From positions 1 through 12,427 of the forward strand of contig JALGWB010000026.1 in assembly GCA_025774405.1 (NCBI GenBank): a DNA stretch of 12,427 nucleotides, written 5' to 3'. Every line of letters starts with the position of its first letter. The stretch's first letter is position 1. A program made the translations under genes and the position numbers. Of the stretch, positions 1-6,069 are shown piece by piece. Below the pieces are notes generated by a model. That model searched no databases. It was given only the letters and a program-made list of their open reading frames with translations, and had not been told where the DNA came from. The stretch comes from a bacterium. GTDB lineage: Bacteria > Arandabacterota > Arandabacteria > Arandabacterales > Arandabacteraceae.

Positions 1-527
1 CATCATTTGTTTACGATGGAGGTAGTCTCGCCTTCACCTTCAGCCCTGCTAATGGAGCAGATGAGATGTCCGTTGTTTTCGATGCTGGTACACCCGGAAG
101 TTTCGACGGCATCACCCAGTTTGCCTCCCCCTTCAGCACAACGGCTAAAGGGCAGGATGGCTACGGTATGGGTGCGCTGACGTCGATCTCGATAGACTCC
201 AGCGGAATCATAACCGGCTTCTTCTCCAACGGAGTCTCAAAGCCAATTGCTCAAATCATACTTGCAAAGTTCAACAATCCGGCAGGTCTTGAGAAAGTGG
301 GTGAAGGTCTTTACATCACCTCCAGTAACTCAGGTCTGCCAATGAAAGGCGAACCTGGCAAGATCGTCAGTGCAACCATCTCAGGTGGAGCCCTTGAGAT
401 GTCCAATGTCGATCTTGCTGAGGAGTTTGTCAATATGGTGGTTGCTCAGCGAGGGTTCCAGGCAAACGCCAGGGTGCTGAGCGCAAGTGACGAGATGCTT
501 ACGGAGCTCGTCAACATGACAAGGTAG
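1..527 (+). CDS. flgE: Flagellar hook protein FlgE, C-terminal part (5' end outside window)
   Basis: This is the C-terminal part of the flagellar hook protein, which polymerises outside the cell into the curved joint between rod and filament. The frame is open from base 3 with no stop, so the gene begins upstream; an ATG at 66 is internal. About 174 residues are visible. They include a segment with GYGMGALTSISID and GIITGFFSNG, typical of the FlgE/FlgF/FlgG family, then ILAKFNNPAGLEKVGEGLY. The end carries the family's C-terminal heptad helix (DLAEEFVNMVVAQRGFQANAR), which packs into the inner core of the axial structure. FlgE is preferred over FlgG/FlgF because the region before GYGMG resembles the hook insert domain and because flgE precedes fliL in many related operons. 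The stop is TAG at 525-527 and fliL follows within 25 bases. Hook versus distal-rod assignment rests on partial sequence. Confidence 0.87.
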   Translation, partial: SFVYDGGSLAFTFSPANGADEMSVVFDAGTPGSFDGITQFASPFSTTAKGQDGYGMGALTSISIDSSGIITGFFSNGVSKPIAQIILAKFNNPAGLEKVGEGLYITSSNSGLPMKGEPGKIVSATISGGALEMSNVDLAEEFVNMVVAQRGFQANARVLSASDEMLTELVNMTR

Positions 528-551
528 TCGTAGTGAAAGGTGGTGGTCAGA

Positions 552-1280
552 ATGGCCGAGGAGAAGGCAAGCGAAGAGTCAAAGGAAAATCTGAAGTTCT
601 TCAAGAAAGCCAAGGCAAGCGCACAGGTGGTTGAGCAGGTTGAGGACGCACCTCAGGAGACTCAAGAGCCTGAGGCAGCATCTGAGCAACCCGAACCCGA
701 AGAGCAGAAGAAGGCTGAGGCTCAGGAGACGGCTGAAAAGCCGCAGCAGCCACCTGTTCCTGTCAAAGTGTTGCTTGCCCCGACTATCGCTCTTGCCGTT
801 CGCACCCTGGTCATTCTGGCCATCATAGTTGCGGATGCCTTTGCTGCTTACTACCTGGTGGCCAGAGCTCTCGCCCCTCGGTTGCTCGAAGCGCGTGTCG
901 TTCAACTGATGCGCCAGGCTGAGGAACCCCCTGAGCCGGCCGTGGAACAGGCTGCTGAAGCCGGACAACCTCCAGTGGTTGGCACTATAACGCCAATTGA
1001 GGATGTGGTGGTTAATCCTTCCGGTACGAGTGGGACGCGTTACCTCTGCACAACGGTTGCCCTCGAGGCAGCGGAACCGACGGTTGTTGAAGAGATCCAG
1101 GGGAGGGAACCGCAGATCAGGGATTTACTCATAGAGATACTGGGAAGAAGGACAGTCGAGGAGCTGAGCGATCTTAAGACCCGGGAGAGTCTCAGAGAGG
1201 AAATCAAAGTAGCTGTTAACGATTTGCTCGCTTCAGGTGAAATAACCGGAGTCTATTTCGCCAATTTCGTCTTGCAGTAA
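552..1280 (+). CDS. fliL: Flagellar basal body-associated protein FliL with long acidic N-terminus
   Basis: FliL is a single-pass inner-membrane protein that surrounds the stator units and supports torque or stator stability. The frame could start at GTG 540, but I choose ATG 552 because AAGGTGGT at 537-544 is a good ribosome binding site about 7 bases ahead. The product is 242 residues. Residues 1-70 are very rich in Glu, Ala, Gln and Pro, and probably disordered in the cytoplasm. A hydrophobic segment spans roughly 78-107. The periplasmic domain (about 142-242) has the family features: VNPSGTSGTRYL, IRDLLIEILGRRTVEEL, LREEIKVAVNDLL and the terminal VYFANFVLQ, matching the usual VYFTxFVxQ ending. 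Most FliL proteins are about 140-180 residues, so the N-terminal extension is unusual. motA and motB, which often lie just upstream, are absent here. Confidence 0.92.
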   Translation: MAEEKASEESKENLKFFKKAKASAQVVEQVEDAPQETQEPEAASEQPEPEEQKKAEAQETAEKPQQPPVPVKVLLAPTIALAVRTLVILAIIVADAFAAYYLVARALAPRLLEARVVQLMRQAEEPPEPAVEQAAEAGQPPVVGTITPIEDVVVNPSGTSGTRYLCTTVALEAAEPTVVEEIQGREPQIRDLLIEILGRRTVEELSDLKTRESLREEIKVAVNDLLASGEITGVYFANFVLQ

Positions 1281-1311
1281 TCCTAGGCAAAGTGAGCAGT
1301 GAGGGTCGGCA

Positions 1312-2238
1312 ATGACTGAGACAGGTATAACCCCAGCCACCTCTGGGGAAAAAGTCGATATTGTCGTTTGGGATTTCGGTTCTTCAAAACGACTTGAGGA
1401 ACGCCATCTCAGGGCGATTGAACGCTCCCACGGAGAGTTTGCACGCAAGGTCAGCGTTGGACTTGCGGGCATCCTTAGGGAGTATGTTGAAGTTGAGATC
1501 AGGGAGATTGCCGAAGTTCCGTGGGATCGTCTGATTGGCGAGATTCCTTCACCCTGCGCAGTCTTCAAATTCACGGCCACACCCCTTGAAGGAGCAGGCA
1601 TCCTGCACATCGACCTTGCCCTTGCATTCGCTGTGGTGGACAAGCTGCTTGGAGGCAGTGGCAAACCGATCGATGCTACAAGGGAGCTGACCTCAATCGA
1701 GCAACGCCTGCTGACGAGATTTGTCGAACACATCGTCAAATCGATGGGAAATGCATGGGGTGATCACGCTAAATTGAGTTTTGCCATCGGAGACTATATC
1801 TCGACCCCTGAATTTCTACCAACACTTGGTCTCAACGATTCTGCAATCAGGGTTTCTGTTGCAATGAAGCTAGCCGGACTTAACGGATCTATTACTATCG
1901 GCTATCCATACCTCATGTTTGAACCGATCATAAAGGCATTCACGACCTCCCAGCCTGGCAAAAGAATTGCTGCTGACCGGGCGCGGATGGAAGCCTTTCT
2001 CAAACAGGTTAGCCTGCCTGTAAGTGTGCGGTTGACTCCATCGATGGTCAGCCTGAAGCACCTTCTGAGCCTTGAGCCCGGTGATGTGCTTCTGCTGGAC
2101 AATCGTGTTTCAGATGAGGTTGAGGTCGCAGTCGCCGGGACGAGGTTATACATGGGAAGACCTGGCAGTGTTGACGGAAGAATTGCTGTCAAAATAACTC
2201 GAGCAATAGAAGGGGGAATCTCAGATGTCAATGGCTGA
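1312..2238 (+). CDS. fliM: Flagellar motor switch protein FliM, lacking the N-terminal CheY-binding peptide
   Basis: FliM is the middle component of the cytoplasmic C-ring. It joins FliG to FliN and normally receives CheY-P. The ATG follows GAGGG near 1301-1305, and an in-frame TGA just upstream rules out a longer N-terminus. The 308 residues show the core domain from about 20, with ERSHGEFARKVS and PWDRLIGEIPSP. The FliG-contacting GGXG motif is present as LLGGSG at 112-117. The end of the core has ITIGYPYLMFEPI, and a SpoA domain spans about 233-297. Family members normally open with an LSQxEIDALL peptide and a linker. Here the core-domain 'DF' lies only about 20 residues from the start and no such peptide is visible, so this motor may not be switched by CheY-P in the usual way. 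fliN starts inside the 3' end. Confidence 0.93.
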   Translation: MTETGITPATSGEKVDIVVWDFGSSKRLEERHLRAIERSHGEFARKVSVGLAGILREYVEVEIREIAEVPWDRLIGEIPSPCAVFKFTATPLEGAGILHIDLALAFAVVDKLLGGSGKPIDATRELTSIEQRLLTRFVEHIVKSMGNAWGDHAKLSFAIGDYISTPEFLPTLGLNDSAIRVSVAMKLAGLNGSITIGYPYLMFEPIIKAFTTSQPGKRIAADRARMEAFLKQVSLPVSVRLTPSMVSLKHLLSLEPGDVLLLDNRVSDEVEVAVAGTRLYMGRPGSVDGRIAVKITRAIEGGISDVNG

Positions 2239-2662
2239 AAATCAAAGCGTGCAGGCCACTGCGGAGCGAGCTGAGGAAGCTGAACAGAGCGTGAGGGAGG
2301 AAGTCCAGAGCGAGCCGCGTGAGACAGCGAAGGCGACGCTTTCGGAGGGAGAGGAGGTAAAAAAAGCTGAATTCCAGCCAATCTCAGAGGATGGGTCGAA
2401 GAAGGTTCCAGAAAGCATGGGCCTGCTGATGGACGTGAGTCTGCCTGTCACAATCGAGCTTGGACGGACCTCGATGCAGATCAAGGACATAATGGGTCTT
2501 GGTGAAGGTGCGGTAGTTGAGCTTGAGCGTTCGACAGCTGAGCCAGTCGACATAATTGTTGGTGGCAGGTTGCTGGGAAGGGGAGAAGTAGTTGTGGTCA
2601 ATGGGAGATTTGGCGTGAGGATCACTGAACTCATCAATCCTGTACAAGGTGGAAAGCAATGA
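2225..2662 (+). CDS. fliN: Flagellar motor switch protein FliN
   Basis: FliN forms the bottom of the C-ring with FliM, and in many species contacts the FliH export ATPase complex. The start ATG 2225 lies 14 bases inside fliM and is preferred to ATG 2231 because a GGGGG run at 2212-2216 sits about 8 bases before it. Of 145 residues, the first 63 or so are an acidic linker rich in Glu, Ala and Ser. The SpoA domain (about 66-140) begins with LLMDVSLPVTIELGRT, the FliN signature, and contains VELERSTAEPVDI and GEVVVVNGRFGVRI. There is no CheC phosphatase domain, so this is FliN and not the longer FliY of Bacillus and Thermotoga. The gene ends in an ATGA overlap with fliO. Confidence 0.94.
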   Translation: MSMAENQSVQATAERAEEAEQSVREEVQSEPRETAKATLSEGEEVKKAEFQPISEDGSKKVPESMGLLMDVSLPVTIELGRTSMQIKDIMGLGEGAVVELERSTAEPVDIIVGGRLLGRGEVVVVNGRFGVRITELINPVQGGKQ

Positions 2663-3162
2663 AAGGGCTGCCAGCAGGGATTCTAAGCCCAAGAAGGATA
2701 CTCCTTATCGGAGTCATAGCAGCTGTTGTGGTGTCGGCCTGTCTGCTTGGAGTTGTAGGGTCAAATGCTGATCCGAGCGATGACATTCAAGATGTCGCCA
2801 GCTCGGAGTCAGGCATAGGCGGCATGGTGATGAGGGTTGTTTTGTCGCTAATCCTGCTGATTGCGATTCTCTATGGCGGCATGTTGGGAATGCGCAGGTT
2901 TTCTGGCAGGGTGAGCACGGGATTGCTCAAAAGCGGAGCAATCACTGTGGTTCATAAACAGGCAATAGCCCCCAAGAAGTCAATCTATGTCGTCAAGATT
3001 GGCAACAGAGCAATGGTGATCGGCGTCACCGATTCTCAGATAAGTCATCTTGCTGACCTCTCGCAGGATGATCTGGCAGGTCTGACTGTGGAAAGAAGCG
3101 GCGCGAAGCCTTTCAAGCACACATTGCTGGGAGCCCTTGGCTGGACGGGGGATCGCCGATGA
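2659..3162 (+). CDS. fliO: Flagellar biosynthesis protein FliO
   Basis: FliO is a small membrane protein that helps assemble the FliP/FliR core of the type III export gate. The 167-residue product has an N-terminal hydrophobic stretch (about 14-34, a likely signal or anchor) and a periplasmic segment rich in Asp and Ser. The main transmembrane helix spans about 52-77 and ends in MRRF. A short cytoplasmic beta-rich domain follows, containing KSIYVVKIGNRAMVIGV and SHLADLS. That domain pattern (product of a membrane helix, then SIYVVKIG...LVIGVT) is characteristic of the family, which is otherwise poorly conserved. Its position between fliN and fliP confirms the call. It overlaps fliN by ATGA and fliP by ATGA, so translation of all three is probably coupled. 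Confidence 0.9.
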   Translation: MKGLPAGILSPRRILLIGVIAAVVVSACLLGVVGSNADPSDDIQDVASSESGIGGMVMRVVLSLILLIAILYGGMLGMRRFSGRVSTGLLKSGAITVVHKQAIAPKKSIYVVKIGNRAMVIGVTDSQISHLADLSQDDLAGLTVERSGAKPFKHTLLGALGWTGDRR

Positions 3163-3914
3163 TGGCTAAGACGTTGCTTCGAATCGGAACGCTGGGGATT
3201 GGGTTATCGATGATCGTTCTGCTTGTCTATTCATCGACAGTTCATGCCGCCCCGACCATCAGCGTAGATCTGGGTGAAAACTCCACAAAAATATCCTTGC
3301 CAATAAAAATCATCTTCTTCCTGACAATCCTTTCGCTTGCGCCAGCGATAATGGTGATGGTTACCTCCTTCACGCGGATTGTAGTTGTGCTCTCTTTCCT
3401 CAAGCATGCGCTCGGAACGCAACAGATGCCGCCTAATCAGCTGCTGGTCGGTCTGGCTCTTTTTCTCACCTATTTCGTTATGATGCCTGTCTGGACACAA
3501 ATCAATAGCAACGCCATTCAACCATTTACCCATGGTGAAATAACTGAAGAGGAGGCTCTTGCCAAATCGATCGAACCGATTCGGGAGTTCATGTTTAGGC
3601 ATGTCCGCGAAAAGGACCTCGGATTGTTTGTCCATATGGCAGGTTTGCCCCAACCCGATACCAGAGAAGACATTCCAACCTACATCCTGATACCCGCCTT
3701 TATCACCAGCGAGCTCAAAACAGCATTCCAGATAGGGTTCTTTCTATTCCTACCTTTTCTTGTGATCGATATGGCCGTGGCGAGTGTACTTATGTCCATG
3801 GGTATGATGATGGTGCCACCGATCATGATCTCGCTTCCGCTGAAGGTACTCCTTTTCGTCTTGGTTGATGGCTGGCGACTTGTGGTTCAGTCAACTGTGG
3901 CAGGATTCGGCTAG
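3159..3914 (+). CDS. fliP: Flagellar export gate protein FliP
   Basis: FliP forms the pentameric core of the FliP5Q4R1 channel of the flagellar type III secretion gate. The start is ATG 3159, with a second ATG immediately after; a GGGGG run at 3146-3150 supplies the ribosome binding site. The 251 residues begin with a probable cleavable signal peptide (about 1-30, ending VHA before APT), as in many FliP proteins. Then come the family signatures: MVTSFTRIVVVLSFL at about 67-81, the QQMPPNQLLVGLALFLT segment, and the C-terminal half with IPAFITSELKTAFQIGF and MMMVPPIMISLPLKVLLFVLVDGW. Four membrane segments are evident after the signal peptide. The length matches the family. fliQ begins 10 bases past the stop. 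Confidence 0.96.
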   Translation: MMAKTLLRIGTLGIGLSMIVLLVYSSTVHAAPTISVDLGENSTKISLPIKIIFFLTILSLAPAIMVMVTSFTRIVVVLSFLKHALGTQQMPPNQLLVGLALFLTYFVMMPVWTQINSNAIQPFTHGEITEEEALAKSIEPIREFMFRHVREKDLGLFVHMAGLPQPDTREDIPTYILIPAFITSELKTAFQIGFFLFLPFLVIDMAVASVLMSMGMMMVPPIMISLPLKVLLFVLVDGWRLVVQSTVAGFG

Positions 3915-3924
3915 GGGGTCGGTG

Positions 3925-4194
3925 ATGACGCAAGAGCTATGTCAGGAGATTGCGAAGCAGGCTGTTTTTACGTGTCTTTCGATTGCCGGTCCAATGCTTC
4001 TCTTCGGCCTCGTTACCGGTCTGGTTATCGGACTGATCCAGGCGGTGACCCAGATCCATGAGATGACACTGACTTTCATTCCGAAGATAGTGGCTGTGGC
4101 TGTTGCACTCGTGCTTTTCATGCCCTGGATACTTGCCAGGCTGACCGGGTTTTCAATGCTTGCTTTTGAGAAAATGATAACCGCAGGAAGGTAA
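3925..4194 (+). CDS. fliQ: Flagellar export gate protein FliQ
   Basis: FliQ packs around the outside of the FliP/FliR channel as a helical hairpin. The reading frame is open further upstream (an ATG at 3865 lies inside fliP), but ATG 3925 gives the normal 89-residue product and has the AGGGGG run at 3913-3918 about 6 bases ahead. The protein has two hydrophobic helices, at about 14-39 and 53-77. They are separated by the conserved turn with QAVTQIHEMTLTFIPKI, the best-known FliQ signature. The N-terminus starts close to the first helix, as expected. It sits between fliP and fliR in the universal order, with only three bases before fliR. Confidence 0.95.
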   Translation: MTQELCQEIAKQAVFTCLSIAGPMLLFGLVTGLVIGLIQAVTQIHEMTLTFIPKIVAVAVALVLFMPWILARLTGFSMLAFEKMITAGR

Positions 4195-4197
4195 TCG

Positions 4198-4971
4198 ATG
4201 GAACTATTGAGCATAAAGCCTGAACTCTTGATGCTTTGCCTTATGCGGGTAAGCGGATTCGTATTCGTTGCTCCCGTCTTCGGTTCGCAATTCCTGCCAA
4301 AGGTTGCCAAGTTCTGGTTCTCATTGCTCTTGGCAATCGCATTGATGCCGCTTGTAGGCGGGAGTGCTCTACCAAGGTTTGCAAGCTTTGCTTATCTGAT
4401 TCTTGCTGTACGGGAGGTCCTAATTGGCCTGATGATCGGCTTTGTGTGCAATTTCTTCCTGCACAGCGTTGAGTTTGCTGGTCACGTCGTCGGGCTTCAG
4501 ATGGGCTTTGCATCATCCACTTTGTTCGATCCAGTCTCAAGATCAGATGTTTCTGTCATTGGTAGGTTTCAGGGACTGCTTGCCATCGTCCTCTTCCTCG
4601 TGATGAATGGGCATCATGTCCTGCTGAGAAGTTTCCGTGCCAGCTATAGCATTGTCCCACCTTCCACCAGTGGATTGGCAGGTGAGGGGGCGCATCAACT
4701 TATCCTTGCGACTGCTGGTATCTTCGTGGTGGCGGTCAAGGTTGCAATGCCTATTCTCAGCGCAATCTTTATGGTTCAGGTAGGACTGGCCTTGCTTGCA
4801 AAAACAGTTCCTCAAATGAATGTCTTTGTGGTTGGCTTTCCCTTGAAAATAAGCGTGGGGCTTGCAGTACTTGGTTTCTCGATGCCCTATTTCACATACA
4901 TGCTTGCAAAGGCAATACTTGGGACCAATGCCAGCTTACGAAGTGTGCTGACCGCGATAGGAGGCGGCTAA
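4198..4971 (+). CDS. fliR: Flagellar export gate protein FliR
   Basis: FliR is the single-copy subunit that closes the FliP/FliQ channel. The ATG at 4198 has AGGAAGG at 4186-4192 as ribosome binding site. The 257 residues are strongly hydrophobic, with about six membrane segments. Recognisable family parts are the N-terminal LMRVSGFVFVAPVFG, the PKVAKFWFSLLLAIAL segment, VREVLIGLMIGFVCNFFLHSVEFAG, QMGFASSTLFDPVS and the C-terminal KTVPQMNVFVVGFPLKI. Length is normal and there is no fusion to FlhB, which is found in some clostridia. flhB starts three bases past the stop codon. Confidence 0.95.
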   Translation: MELLSIKPELLMLCLMRVSGFVFVAPVFGSQFLPKVAKFWFSLLLAIALMPLVGGSALPRFASFAYLILAVREVLIGLMIGFVCNFFLHSVEFAGHVVGLQMGFASSTLFDPVSRSDVSVIGRFQGLLAIVLFLVMNGHHVLLRSFRASYSIVPPSTSGLAGEGAHQLILATAGIFVVAVKVAMPILSAIFMVQVGLALLAKTVPQMNVFVVGFPLKISVGLAVLGFSMPYFTYMLAKAILGTNASLRSVLTAIGGG

Positions 4972-4974
4972 GGG

Positions 4975-6057
4975 ATGGAGGAATCCCAGGAACAACGGAC
5001 TGAACAACCAACCCATCGCAAGAGGGAAAAGGCGAGAGAAAAGGGGAAAGTTGCTCGAAGCACGGAGCTGACCTCGGCAGCTGTTATCCTTGGCGGGATA
5101 GTGGCTCTTCGCCTGCTCTTGCCCTGGATAGTGCGTTCCGCTTCGGAGTTTACTATCCACAGCTTCGGTGCAATAACCGTCATCGAGAGTGCTGAAGATG
5201 TGAGACATATAGCTATCGATACTATTCTCGGTGGTGTAAAAATCCTTGCTCCCTTCATGCTCGCCATTGTCTCAATCGCTCTTGCTGCAAACTTCATGCA
5301 GGTTGGCTTTCTCTTCTCAAGTCAACCAATTTCACCTTCACTTGAGAAGATAAATCCGATTTCTGGTTTCAAGCGTCTTTTCTCAATGAGATCGGTCGTG
5401 CATGTCGCCATAAACACCGCCAAGGCTCTGCTTGTGGGACTGGTGTTTTATTACTCGATAAAGGGTTCCATAGATGACTACCTTGCCCTGGGCGATTACG
5501 GAATCGGTGATACAATCGGGTTTCTCGCCGGAGAGGCTTTCCTTGCAAGCATCAAGGCGGGCCTGATCCTCGCCATCCTCGGTATGGCTGACTATGCCTA
5601 TCAAAGGCGTCAGCACACAAAGAGTCTGATGATGACCAAGCACGAGCTGAAGGAGGCGTACAAGGAACTTGAAGGGAGTACACGCATCAAAAGTCGGATA
5701 AAAGCCGCACAGCGAGAATTGGCCAGGCGAAGGATGATGAGTGCAATTCCTACAGCTGATGTGGTTGTGACCAACCCGGTCCATATTGCAGTTGCTCTCA
5801 AATACGACAGCGAAAGCATGAATGCTCCGACAGTCATAGCCAAAGGCAAGCGGCTGATAGCTGAGAAGATAAAGGAAATTGCCATCAAGCATGGCGTTCC
5901 AATCTATGAGAACCGCGCACTTGCTCATAGCCTCTACGAACTCGTTGAGGTTGGTGCTGAAATACCAGAAAGCCTCTATCGAGCAGTTGCTGAGGTGCTG
6001 AGCTATGTCTATAGAGCCAAGAACAAGCTGGAATCGATTCTGGGTTCTGAAAGATAA
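4975..6057 (+). CDS. flhB: Flagellar export switch protein FlhB with NPVH at the autocleavage site
   Basis: FlhB is the export-gate protein that changes substrate specificity from rod/hook to filament proteins. The 360 residues start with the usual charged segment (TEQPTHRKREKAREKGKVARS), followed by about four membrane helices up to residue 215. Next is the amphipathic linker with the conserved ARRRMMSAIPTADVVVTNP, then the cytoplasmic domain with VALKYD and ENRALAHSLY. The autocleavage tetrapeptide is normally Asn-Pro-Thr-His; here residues 267-270 (codons 5773-5784) read Asn-Pro-Val-His. The cleaving Asn, the Pro and the His remain, so cleavage may still occur, but the Thr is replaced. Length is normal. 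GATGGAGG overlaps the start region, though a clear upstream ribosome site is only GGAGGCGGC at 4961-4969. Confidence 0.95.
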   Translation: MEESQEQRTEQPTHRKREKAREKGKVARSTELTSAAVILGGIVALRLLLPWIVRSASEFTIHSFGAITVIESAEDVRHIAIDTILGGVKILAPFMLAIVSIALAANFMQVGFLFSSQPISPSLEKINPISGFKRLFSMRSVVHVAINTAKALLVGLVFYYSIKGSIDDYLALGDYGIGDTIGFLAGEAFLASIKAGLILAILGMADYAYQRRQHTKSLMMTKHELKEAYKELEGSTRIKSRIKAAQRELARRRMMSAIPTADVVVTNPVHIAVALKYDSESMNAPTVIAKGKRLIAEKIKEIAIKHGVPIYENRALAHSLYELVEVGAEIPESLYRAVAEVLSYVYRAKNKLESILGSER

Positions 6058-6069
6058 GGGGTGAGATAG

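Noticed and set aside
579..968. Minus-strand and alternate-frame open frames over the start of fliL
   Set aside because: They arise from the biased Glu/Ala/Gln codons of the FliL N-terminus; the products are Leu/Ser- or Arg-rich and artefactual.
2225..2662. FliY (FliN fused to a CheC domain)
   Set aside because: The protein has only a short acidic linker and one SpoA domain; no CheC-type sequence is present.
3865..3924. Longer FliQ N-terminus starting at ATG 3865
   Set aside because: It would overlap fliP by 50 bases and add 20 residues not found in the family; ATG 3925 has the better ribosome site and gives the usual 89-residue length.
5383..5928. 181-codon open frame on the minus strand inside flhB
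   Set aside because: It is the antisense of a well-conserved FlhB; its translation has no recognisable domain, low-complexity Cys/His-rich character and no ribosome site, so it is a shadow.
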